Assembly: GCA_035048485.1 (NCBI GenBank) | Contig: CM068587.1 | Span: 53,291,501-53,355,500 of the forward strand | DNA from: Pteria penguin | Taxonomy: Eukaryota; Mollusca; Bivalvia; Pterioida; Pteriidae | DNA: 64,000 nucleotides | Direction of reading: 5' to 3' | Shown here: positions 13,962 to 23,049 of the stretch, one piece after another | Layout of the letters: each line of letters starts with the position of its first letter | Position numbering within the stretch: the first letter of the stretch is position 1 | The notes under the pieces: model-generated | Databases searched by the model: none | What the model was told of the DNA's origin: nothing | What the model saw: the letters and a program-made list of their open reading frames with translations, nothing else | Made by a program: the position numbers and the translations under genes

Positions 13962-16900
13962 AGATACTGGTCATTTTTGCATTGGGAATGAGGCCAACAA
14001 TCGCCCCCAAAACACTTTTGAAAAACGCCCTGCTTCACACTAAGGTTTTTTATAATCAGAACTTTTAAGTGATACCATGACTTTTGATCGTGACCTTGAC
14101 CTTGGTTTGAATTTGCTTTGCTATCACGAAATAGCATCTTTCTTTTTTCTTTTTTTATACGCCCGTCCAATAGACGGGACGTATTATGTTATGGCGTTGT
14201 CCGTCCGTCCGTCTGTCCGGGGTCATGTTTTCCTGACTTTTTTTGGACGTCTTTCAAGATATTGCGATGAAATTTAGTACATAGCTTTATTTCAAGCGGC
14301 GTCAGCACCAGTTCGAGTTTCCTTAAGGTTGACCTACTTTTGACAGAGTTATGGTCCTTGGACTTAAAATTTTCAACATTTTTAGCTCACCTGAGCCAAA
14401 GGCTCAAGTGAGCTATTGTGATCAATCACCGTCCGTCGTCCGTCCGTCGTCTGTCGTCCGTCGTTAACTTTTCACATTTTCGACTTCTTCTCCAGAACCA
14501 CTGAACAGAATTTGATGAAACTTGATAAGCATGTAGTACTCATGGTCCCCTACAAGTGTTGTTGTTTTTCGTCCGGATTCATCAACAGGTGGCGCCACCA
14601 CAGGCAAAAGGAGGTCAAAGAGGGTACCCTCCTTTGACAAACTTCTTCTTCAGACCGGGGGCATACAGAGACAAACCGAATGCATAGGAATGATCTAGAG
14701 GGATGTGTGAAGAAGTGTTGTTATTTTTGGTTCCGTTCCGAAATCAAATTTTTGACGTTTTTTTTGACGTTTTTTTGTACTTGGTAGTTTTAATGCAGAA
14801 AAGAGGTATTTTTTTCTTTTAGTAAACATTGATGCATTAATTTGGTTTAATTTGATCATTTTGATGGTAAGTTATACTACTGCGAAGAAAATTTTTCAAT
14901 ATTTTATGTTTTGTTTTTATGAATTTTTTAAGACTTTCAAGAAAAAGGGGGGTGGGATAATTGGTGTAAACATTTCACAGTTTGAACTTTTTCTTCGGAA
15001 CCACTCGCTGGAATTCAATGAAACTTGGCATGCATCATATACTCAAGGTCCCCGACAAATGTGGTCATCTTTGTCAGGATCCATGAACAGGTGGCACCAC
15101 CACAGACAAAAGTAGGTCACAGAGGGTACCCTCCTTTGACAAACTTCTGATTCAGATCGGGTGCATACAGCGACAAACCGACTGCATAGGAATGATTTAG
15201 AGGCATTTGGGAAGAAGTGTTGATATTTTTGGTTCCATTCCGAAATCAAATTTTTGACGTTTTTTCATTTTTATTTTGGACTTTGTTATTTTAATGCATT
15301 AAAGAGTTATTATTTTCTTTTAGTAAACATTGATGCATTCATTTGGTTTCATTTAATCATTTCTATGGTAAGGAATGCTGGTGCGAAGGAATTTTTTCAA
15401 TATCTCGATTTTTGAATTTTTTATGAATTTTTTAAGACTTCCAAGAAAAGGGGGGGGGGACAATTTTTCATATCTTCAACTTGATCTACAGAACAACTTG
15501 AAGGATTGTGATAAAACTGGGTAGGATGCAAGTACTCATAGTCCTTTTCAAAGGTTTTTTTTTTTGTGCGGATCATCCAAATTGGTTAACAGATAATGCC
15601 ACCATGTCTAAAAGTAGGTCTCACAATGGTACATATACATGTACCACTTGGTAATTGAAATATGGAGAGTAGCGGTTCAAATCCAGCTGTGGTCAAAAAA
15701 ATTTTTTTTTTTTTTACACATCTAAATAAGTTTTTAGATGTTTCTCAACACTCAACATATGAAATTAGGAATTTTACGTTTAAGACTTCCAAACAAAAAA
15801 GGGGGGGGGGCGGTTTTGGCCATTTTTCACATTTTCAACTTTTTCTACAAAACTGTTTGAAGGATTTTAATAAATCTTTGTAGAAATAAGTCACTTATGA
15901 TCCTCTTCAAATTCTGTTGTTTTCGTCCAGACCTCTTTACAGGTGGGGCCACCATAGTCAAGAGTAGGTCACAAAAGAGTTCCCTCGTTTAACAATATTC
16001 TTTTTCATACGGGCTGTATACAGAGACAAACAGAATGCATAGAAATGATCTAGAGGGATGAGTGAAGATGTATTGTCATTTTGGTTCCCTTCCAAAATCA
16101 AATTTTAGAATTTTTTTCGACATTTCTTTGGACTTGGTGATTCAATGCAGAAAAAAGTGTCATATTTCCTAGTTAATTGATAATGATGATTTCTTATGGA
16201 CTATTGTGATCATAATTATGGTAAGGATTGTTACTTTGAAAGAATTTTGTCAATATCTCAATTTTTGGATTTTCTATGAATTTTTTTAAGACTTCCAAAT
16301 GAGGGTGTATAGGAACAATTCAATCACATTTTTCACTTCTGCTGTTATACCACATGAAAGATTTTAATGAAACATGGAATACATGAAGTACTAAAAGTCC
16401 TCTATCAATTTGGTAAATTTCATCCAAATTGGTTAACAGATAATGCCACCATGTCTAAAAAGCAGTTCTCACAATAGTACATATACCACTTGGTAATTGA
16501 AATATGGAGAGTAGCGGTTCAAATCCAGCTGTGGTCAAAATTTTTTTTTTCATTTCTTTACACATCTAAATAAGTTTTTAGATGTTTCTCAACACTCAAC
16601 ATATGAAATTAGGCAATTTTAAGTTAGATCTGGACAATATTTGAAACAATTGTTGTTCATGACCCAGACTTGAAATCAGTCAACAAAAGGCCCCACCTAC
16701 AGAAAATGACTAACTTGTTGCCCTGAATGACTTCTTGCAGAGACAAAGGAAATGCTTAATATCAAAATCACCTGAATGGATGTGCAAAAAAGTGTTGTTT
16801 TTTATTCTAGCCTGAAATAAAATTTGACATATTTTCAACATCTGTGTTGACTTAGTCACATTAATGCAAAAATAAATGAATTCTTCCTTCATGCATGACT

Positions 16901-18234
16901 GATAATCTAGGTACTCAGGTGAGCGATATAGGCCCACTTGGGCCTCTTGTTTTCAGAAATTCATTTAAAATCTACTTTTTGACAAAACATTATGAAATTT
17001 ATCATGAAACAAGTAAAAAGTACCAACTATCACATATCTTACGGGTTTTAATATCTTTTTCTTCATTTTTGAGAAATTTATAATTTTAGTAGGGGGGTGA
17101 CCATATGTCCTAGGTCATGTTTTCCAGACTTTTTTTGGCCGTCTTTCAAGATATTGAGTTGAAATTTGGTATACAGCTTTATTCCAAGCAGCGTCAGTAC
17201 CAGTTCGAGTTTTGTTACGATTGACCTACTTTTGACGGATTTATGGCCCTTGCACTTATAAATTTCAAGATTTTGTTTTGAAAATTCATTAAAAATCTAA
17301 TTTTTGTAAAAACATTATGAAATTTACCATGAAACAAGTAAAATGTACCAACTTCCACATATTTCACAGGTATTGATATCTTTTTTTTCATTTTTGAGAA
17401 ATTTATAATTTTAGGAGAGGGGGGGGAGGTGTTAGAGGGGGACTAGTTCTAAATAATTTCAAGTTTTTTTTTGCAGGTCAAGTTCCAAGATGGGTTGGAT
17501 AGGACCATTTCTGCAAAAGTTATTGCCCTTGGACTTATTCCTATGATAAAATGCTATGAAACGCAATTAACTTCAGTAAACGTCAGATGTTTTTCATGAA
17601 AATCATGCCAAATGCGAATTGATCCTGTCCGAATTAAGCGACGGGCGTATTATGCCACGCTAGAAGTTGCTCTTGTTGATTTTGGGATTTTTTTTCTGAA
17701 AAATATAGGGACATATTAGGATCAGTTTGTTTGTCCGTAATCTTATGCCTTTAGGTATTCTAATACATGTACTTATTAATATAATTTTCTGGTAGTTTTC
17801 ATTCCTTTCTACATACTGTATTTAAACACTTGATATATTTAGTGGGTACAGGTAATAGTCTGCAGGGTCCCATTTTATAGACCAATGGACTAAAACCTCC
17901 CACTTCCCTCTGGTTGCCACCATGTTGGTGAACTATTCACGATGTGGTGATACAGCGATCTATAGACTGGAAATTAATATTCTGTAATTACTTTTAGATT
18001 GTAGATCAAGTCATAGCTGATATTGAACTTTGGGGTCAGATCAATGCTGGAAATATACGTAAACACTACAGTGAAATCATGAGACTTGACGCATATGGCT
18101 TCCAACCGTTCCAGTACCTCAATCTCTTTGATGGAACGACATTGAGATTCAGTAGCAGCACCAAACTTCAGAATAAGTGTTGTCAGAGATTGAGTTACCT
18201 GCGAACAAAAAGTGTACAGCTCGGTAAACGATGA
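6359..18234 (+). CDS. METTL24-like type II membrane protein with two tandem degenerate methyltransferase domains (7 coding exons, 520 aa)
   Basis: Coding join: 6359-6639, 7481-7824, 8853-9060, 10968-11189, 11854-11976, 13273-13420, 17998-18234; it stays open and totals 521 codons with the stop. Residues 1-7 are basic and 8-27 hydrophobic, giving a signal anchor typical of Golgi/ER type II proteins. Repeat A (about 89-262) runs from VVISIG through IDILKIEYQ to CVYYMSW, matching the order of landmarks in METTL24 (VYSxG, IDVLKxD, CYxLSW; family Methyltransf_22). Repeat B (about 345-510) repeats the same order in more worn form (CKLVIF, YNIMYTD, GFQPFQYLNLFDG, CCQRLSYL). The acidic residues expected near the cofactor site are replaced in both, so catalysis is doubtful. 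The exon 3/exon 4 junction is the weakest part of the model. A good acceptor at 6094 (ATTTCAG) suggests a 5' UTR exon. Family call is from remembered motifs, not a search. Confidence 0.8.
6771..6975. mobile_element. MITE, same family, diverged
   Basis: Left end CAGTACAGTCCAGATGTTTT, right end AAAACACCTGGACTGTTCTG, imperfectly complementary. It lies in intron 1 of the METTL24-like gene. Confidence 0.65.
7481..7824 (+). CDS. METTL24-like exon 2: core of repeat A
   Basis: Acceptor tttcag, donor gtaagt after phase 1. It encodes PSDYEFEFLIAKN, then NVLIFSPNNPP, where METTL24 has a strand ending in FDPS (the D is lost here), then RRKHIDILKIEYQ, the equivalent of the IDVLKxD strand, and QLHFTVYI. 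Confidence 0.85.
7862..8105. mobile_element. MITE with 24-bp perfect terminal inverted repeats
   Basis: It begins TACAGTACAGTCCGGGTGGA and ends in the exact complement; the interior is built of repeated CCCACTG/CAGTGGAC blocks. Located in intron 2 of the METTL24-like gene. Related copies: 6771-6975 and 27816-28006. Confidence 0.85.
8853..9060 (+). CDS. METTL24-like exon 3: end of repeat A
   Basis: Acceptor gttacag. It encodes DKLDDDFLYGWYRALYTLF, GFRLYHT and CVYYMSW, closing repeat A. Two donors are possible: after 9056 (gtaggt, phase 1) or after 9060 (gtattc, phase 2). The second gives an open join to exon 4 at 10968. The last part of this exon, with both donors, is the first unit of a 93-bp tandem repeat. 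Confidence 0.7.
9004..9468. repeat. 93-bp minisatellite, 5 copies, containing a splice donor
   Basis: GATCYATAGCCCAAGTCCCA recurs at 9004, 9097, 9190, 9283 and 9376 (exactly 93 apart; one copy reads ATAATCCAAG). The first unit begins in METTL24-like exon 3 and includes its donor. Confidence 0.92.
9660..10510. repeat. 60-bp minisatellite, about 14 copies
   Basis: Units such as GGGGAAATAACCCTGGTGTG GTGTTATCCTCC, period 60 (63 in one unit), in intron 3 of the METTL24-like gene. Left copies are more diverged than right ones. The period keeps several frames open on both strands. Confidence 0.9.
10968..11189 (+). CDS. METTL24-like exon 4: linker and start of repeat B
   Basis: It encodes a polar linker (MLDQINKFIASLN and following) and ends in KPCKLVIF before gttagt (phase 2), which joins perfectly to exon 5. 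The acceptor is poor: aatag at 10967 has no pyrimidine tract; agag at 10969 would suit the other exon 3 donor. The coding frame itself is well supported by the downstream join. Confidence 0.65.
11854..11976 (+). CDS. METTL24-like exon 5: repeat B
   Basis: Acceptor ttacag; donor gtaagt after CCAGG (phase 2). It encodes TKRSKISIISEEKFDCQV, VIIQGTDLGMDGEVTVFN. The donor and the bases after it are the first unit of a degenerate tandem array that fills the next 470 bases. Confidence 0.8.
11969..12445. repeat. Degenerate 23-30-bp array derived from a splice donor
   Basis: Units of the form CAGGGTAAGTATCAAAGTCAT then CCCTT, about 16 copies of variable length, beginning with the actual donor of METTL24-like exon 5. 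Confidence 0.8.
12528..12703. repeat. 34-bp tandem repeat, 5 copies
   Basis: GATGTCACAGTGATTATTCT plus TTCTCTGAGATCAG, spaced exactly 34; nearly identical copies. Confidence 0.9.
13273..13420 (+). CDS. METTL24-like exon 6: repeat B
   Basis: Acceptor caatcag; donor gtaata in phase 0. It encodes TISLTEALFHVLKVNSYNIMYTD, the counterpart of TLNNVLLSLRRKHIDILKIEY in repeat A, then SSEFWELINFMTDEGILQ. The match between these two segments is the clearest sign of internal duplication. Confidence 0.8.
13931..13960. repeat. Poly(T) tract in METTL24-like intron 6
   Basis: An uninterrupted run of about 30 T, possibly the poly(A) tail of an antisense retroposed sequence, though no clear body adjoins it. 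Confidence 0.8.
14157..17650. mobile_element. Repeat element B hosting element A
   Basis: ATACGCCCGTC at 14157-14167 is complementary to GACGGGCGTAT at 17640-17650. Inside, the segment from the GTCATGTTTTCCTGAC start to the GTTGACCTACTTTTGAC stretch occurs before element A (14222-14383) and again after it (17113-17290), the second time without the insertion, which marks the insertion site. Confidence 0.55.
14384..16950 (+). mobile_element. Helentron-like non-autonomous element A, copy 1
   Basis: It opens with a palindrome around AGCTCACCTGAGCCAAAGGC and ends near CTCAGGTGAGC (16914-16924), the exact complement of GCTCACCTGAG at the start, then a hairpin AGGCCCACTTGGGCCT and CTTGTTTT. Such subterminal inverted repeats plus a 3' hairpin fit HINE/Helentron elements. 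It carries no coding capacity and lies within another repeat (element B). A segment with a tRNA-like cassette occurs twice, near 15590-15780 and 16430-16620. Confidence 0.65.
17998..18234 (+). CDS. METTL24-like exon 7: C-terminus
   Basis: Acceptor cttttag; runs to TGA at 18232-18234. It encodes IVDQVIADIELWGQIN, a helix with LDAYGFQPFQYLNLFDG (compare LFHEAGFRLYHTATFNQL in repeat A), and a cysteine pair in NKCCQRLSYL. It is separated from exon 6 by a 4.6-kb intron swollen by mobile elements. Confidence 0.85.
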   Translation: MVDQVIADIELWGQINAGNIRKHYSEIMRLDAYGFQPFQYLNLFDGTTLRFSSSTKLQNKCCQRLSYLRTKSVQLGKR

Positions 18235-18644
18235 AAGACTGGAAATATTCTTCTCCCTACAGAAGATGGACCAGATGTATATTAAACCATGTGTTCAGTG
18301 AAAATGTGTAATTGTAGCACGATATAAGTGGTAGAAATGTGTGTCATAGAAATGTGTATCGTAGTGGACATGCTGCTTATCATAGCTCCATATCATACAC
18401 ATACTGTGCTACAATGTATAGGAGTGCTGTTTTTTTTTTATGTTTTTACGTTTTTTAGAAGAGAAACAGAGAGATGTTTGAATCATTAGAGATTAGAGGA
18501 CAGTTGATCAATTACTGAACTTAAGCACCTATCTAAGTAGGCTAAATTTCAGTGGACAACAAGGTTGTCTCTGAAATTTGGATTCCATACCTGGTCCAGG
18601 CTGGAGAGATCTGCCAGTGTACCTTCTAAAACCTAATGGATTGG

Positions 18645-19085
18645 ATACTCCAGTTGCCTCCTCTGGATAATTTTGTTGCTTCTTCTAGATAATTCAGTCA
18701 CTTCCTCTGAATACTCCTGTTGCATTTTCTGGATACTCCTGTTTCCTCCTCTGGACACTCCAATTTCCTCCTCCTTTGGATACTTTAGTTACCTCCTCTG
18801 AATAATTCAATTATCTCCCCTGGATAGGTCAGTTACCTTTGCTTAAGACTCTTTTTTTGCCTTCTCTGGACACTCTAGTTTACTTGTCTGGACACCAGTT
18901 TCCTTCTTCTTTGGATACTCCAGTTTACTCTTCTGGACACCAATTTCCTTCTTCTCTGGATACTCCAGTTTACTCGTCTGGACACCAATTTCCTCCTCCT
19001 CTAGATACTCCATTTGCCTTCTCTTGATACTCCAGTTTCCTCCTTCTCTGGATGCTCCAGTATTCTTCTTCTCTGGATAATCCAG
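18645..19085. repeat. Pyrimidine-rich degenerate tandem repeat
   Basis: Repeats of CTCTGGATACTCCAGTT and TCCTCC with a period near 24-30 in the region after the METTL24-like stop codon; may be within its 3' UTR. Confidence 0.7.
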
Positions 19086-20329
19086 TATATTTGCCTCTAA
19101 TAACATTTGCTAAAATCACAATGCTCGTTTTGCAGCAATAGTATAATAGCAAACCGATTTGTCTAATTGGGTATAATCAAATGCAAGTATATAGTGATAA
19201 TTGCATCCAGAATTAGTATTATTATACAAGGTAACTTCCTTAAAAATATTTTGCATAGTATACTTGGTACATTTGTAATAACTCCAACCTGTTTATAGTA
19301 TTTTTAATGTAATAACTTCAACCTGCATGAAGTATTTTAAAAAATAATTCTTATTATATGAATCCTTCCCTTTATTTATAGTACAGAGGCCATTTATAAT
19401 CCATTTATATTTTATGATTCTTTTTAGCGTCAGATAGGAATTATGCATTGTATTTTATAACAAAGAGTATATCATTTTTATTATTTTAGTATTGTATATT
19501 TTATTAAACTAGAACCAAATTTTAAATGGCATGAGTACACCATAAGAATTTCAATTTTTTTTATACCAAATCTTTCCAGATTTTCTATTTTTGTGGATAG
19601 AGATCATGTTTGAATCTCAAAAGGTTTCAACCATGCAGTTACTGATGTCTATATTTAATGCACATATTTTTACAGTTTACAAATTTCAAATAACTAAGAA
19701 CAGTTGTACATGTATGTATAAAACATAAGTTTTTCAATAGTAATGATAGATTCCACACTGATTATACATGTATTAATTAATATTCTTATATTCTTATAAT
19801 ACAATGTTGGGGTTTTTTTTTTGGGGGGGGGGGGTTGGTTTTTTTGTTAATCAAAAATTTGACTTTGAATTTCAGACTCAAAAAAATCTTCCATGCTGAC
19901 ATCAGGAAAGAAAACGTTACCATAAAGTTGAACATTGATCACATGAAAAGGGTTTTTTAACATGTTCATGTAACCAAGAAAAAAAAAGAGAAAGAAAGAA
20001 AAATCTAGATCCATAAAAAGACTGTTCAATGAAAATTTAAATTTTTAAAGTTTTGTACTTGTGAGAATCTGTTGCATAGAGAATGTGTTATAAGTGTAAT
20101 GGTTTTGAATTCATTGCCATATTTTATATTGTTTTAGTATAGATTTTTAGGTACACATTTCTTGTATTTTATTAGAATATATTTTTGTTGATCATGTTAG
20201 TACAAACATTTCCTATCCTTCCTTTATTAGGTTGTATAGAGACTGCCAAGTGTATATAGAATTAAAAAGATGCTTCTACTTTACTATTTGTTCTATTTGT
20301 TGTATATTATGTCTAAAATGGGTGGTTGG

Positions 20330-21600
20330 TCCACTCTAACTGTTGGTCCACTCTAAATGTACAGTGTACAATGTATACAATGGCTGATTGGTTCCACTCT
20401 AACTGTACATTGTACTATGTCTACAATGGCTGATTGGTTCCACTCTGACTGTACAGTGTACTGTGTCTACAATGGCTGATAGGTTCCACTCTGATTGTAC
20501 AGTGTAATATGTCTACAATGGCTGATTGGTTCCACTCTGACTGTACAGTGTACTGTGTCTACAATGGCTGATAGGTTCCACTCTGATTGTACAGTGTACT
20601 GTGTCTACAATGGCTGATTGGTTCCACTCTGACTGTACAGTGTACTATGTCTACAATGGCTGATTGGTTCCACTCTAACTGTACAGTGTACTATGTCTAC
20701 AATGGCTGATTGGTTCCACTCTTACTGTACAGTGTACTATGTCTACAATGGCTGATTGGTTCCACTCTGACTGTACAGTGTACTGTGTCTACAATGGCTG
20801 ATTGGTTCCACTCTGACTGTACAGTGTACTGTGTCTACAATGGCTGATTGGTTCCACTCTGACTGTACAGTGTACTGTGTCTACAATGGCTGATTGGTTC
20901 CACTCTGACTGTACAGTGTACTGTGTCTACAATGGCTGATTGGTTCCACTCTGACTGTACAGTGTACTGTGTCTACAATGGCTGATTGGTTCCACTCTGA
21001 CTGTACAGTGTACTATGTCTACAATGGTTGATTGGTGCCACTCTGACTGTACAGTGCACTATGTCTACAATGGCTGGTTGGTTCCACTCTGACTGTACAG
21101 TGTACTGTGTCTACAATGGCTGATTGGTTCCACTCTGACTGTACAGTGTACTGTGTCTACAATGGCTGATTGGTTCCACTCTGACTGTACAGTGTACTGT
21201 GTCTACAATGGCTGATTGGTTCCACTCTGACTGTACAGTGTACTGTGTCTACAATGGCTGATTGGTTCCACTCTGACTGTACAGTGTACTATGTCTACAA
21301 TGGTTGATTGGTGCCACTCTGACTGTACAGTGCACTATGTCTACAATGGCTGGTTGGTTCCACTCTGACTGTACAGTGTACAATGACTACAGTGGCTGAT
21401 TGCTTCCACTCTGACTGTACAGTGTACATTGTACAAAGTTTATAATGGCTGGTTGGTTCCACTCTGACTGTACAGTGTACTATGTCTACAATGGCTTCCA
21501 CTCTGACTGTACAGTGTACTATGTCTACAACGGTTGATTAGTTCCACTCTTACTGTACAATCTACTATGCCTACAATGGCTGATTGGTTCCAATCTGACT
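20330..21600. repeat. 46-bp minisatellite, about 27 copies
   Basis: Unit CTACAATGGCTGATTGGTTC CACTCTGACTGTACAGTGTACTGTGT-type, period 46 (starts 20421, 20467 and so on). Variant units reading GGTTGATTGGTGCCACTC occur at 21026 and 21302, exactly 276 apart (six units), so a block has been duplicated. Confidence 0.93.
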
Positions 21601-21669
21601 GTAAAATTAAATGATTACCAATGTCACAACATGTAGTCATACTTATTATTTTGTAGATGTTACACAATG

Positions 21670-21985
21670 CTAACCTTGGTAACCTACTAAGACCCCTGAC
21701 AAAGGTAAGAGGCTACATTGAGTCCTAGTGTAGTACTATACCTCAATCTGCTACCAAGACCTCTGACAGAGGTGAGAGGTTACAGTGAGTGCTTGTGCAG
21801 CACTATACCTCGATCAATTAGCAACCAAGACCTCCGACAGAAGTGAGAGGTTACAGTGAGTGCTTGTGCAGCACTGTACCTCAGTCATCTACCAAGGCCT
21901 CTGACAGAGGTGAGAGACTGCAGGGAGTCCTAGTGCAGCACTATACCTCAATCAGCTACCAAGGCCTCTGACAGAGGTGAATACC
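21670..21985. repeat. About 67-bp tandem repeat, 5 copies
   Basis: CCTCTGACAGAGGTGAGAGG, then GTGCAGCACTATACCTCAAT recur with spacing 66-71. Directly follows the 46-bp array. Confidence 0.8.
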
Positions 21986-22792
21986 GGCCCACATGACAGA
22001 CCTAACCGAAGCAATAAGGGATTTTTTACATGCAATGTCTTCCTTGGATTTACAATCTCATCAAAAAGAGTGTGTGTTAACATTTGGCCATCAGTGGGAC
22101 TCCATCCCTGGACCTTTCTGTTATGAGGCAAGCACTTTACTGATTAAGCGGGCTGTATGTATCTTGAGAAATCCATGAATGAACAGTCAAATAGAACTGC
22201 AGTAGGGTATATGTCTTATGTTTTATTTTCAAAATGTACACAGGTTTAAGGCAATCGTAGCATTATATGTGAAGTTTTCCTGTTATAAATTTCTTAAGAC
22301 AGTACAGGTATACAGTATAAGGAATCGGGTGAGATGGAATGCATGTACAATGTACACTGAAAAAAAGGAAAAATTTTCTTTTTTGGATTACTTGTTTATA
22401 TATATTCAGGAAAATTCATGTAAGAATCCTTGTTAAGATAAAGATGGTAAAAGTTTTTTCACATCAATTTTCAAATAATCCTAACAGGAAAAAGGGGCAA
22501 AATTTTCCTGTACACTTCCACCAAATTATGCACATCAAAAACGTTTTTCTATCTATCAAACAAATGATTATTTTCCTTTCAAAATTTATATGTTATTATC
22601 TCAAATCATGACCAAAAAAGTGTTATAAATTTTTAAAGATGCATCATTTAATTCATAGGCTATAGCTGATTCGTAAATGGAACCCTACTGGACACCAGAA
22701 ACCTGTATGATTTAAGTTTTAGAAAAAGAGATAGGTGTGAAAGGTGTCCAAAAAAGTGACCACAATATTAGCTATGTATATATGGTGATTCA

Positions 22793-23049
22793 TTATGTAC
22801 AGACGGTTTCCACTAAATTACACTCTATGTGCTGAAAGATTTCTTGCAGGTATTCATCCTTGTATAGTTCATGCCATTTCTTAGAGCACCTATCTGAGAA
22901 TAATCGCAATCGGATAAACAAATCCATGATTTTAGTAAACTTTTTTTCTGCAGCATCTCCAAGTCGCTGCTTTAAGTTTTCTTGTAAATGTGTGATTAGA
23001 AAGAACTGTACTTCTTCAACTTTCTTTGAGTTCTTTAATTTGCATCGAT
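22793..23049 (-). CDS. NR-A exon 7: end of ligand-binding domain and AF-2
   Basis: Acceptor ccaacag; TAA stop at 22795-22793. It encodes DRCKLKNSKKVEEVQ, a helix-rich stretch, then KDEYLQEIF, which fits the AF-2 pattern (two hydrophobics, x, E, two hydrophobics), and a 14-residue tail. Confidence 0.86.

Noticed and set aside
14384..16950. Coding transposon in the nested block
   Set aside because: No frame with transposase, Rep, helicase or reverse transcriptase motifs is present; only short incidental frames.
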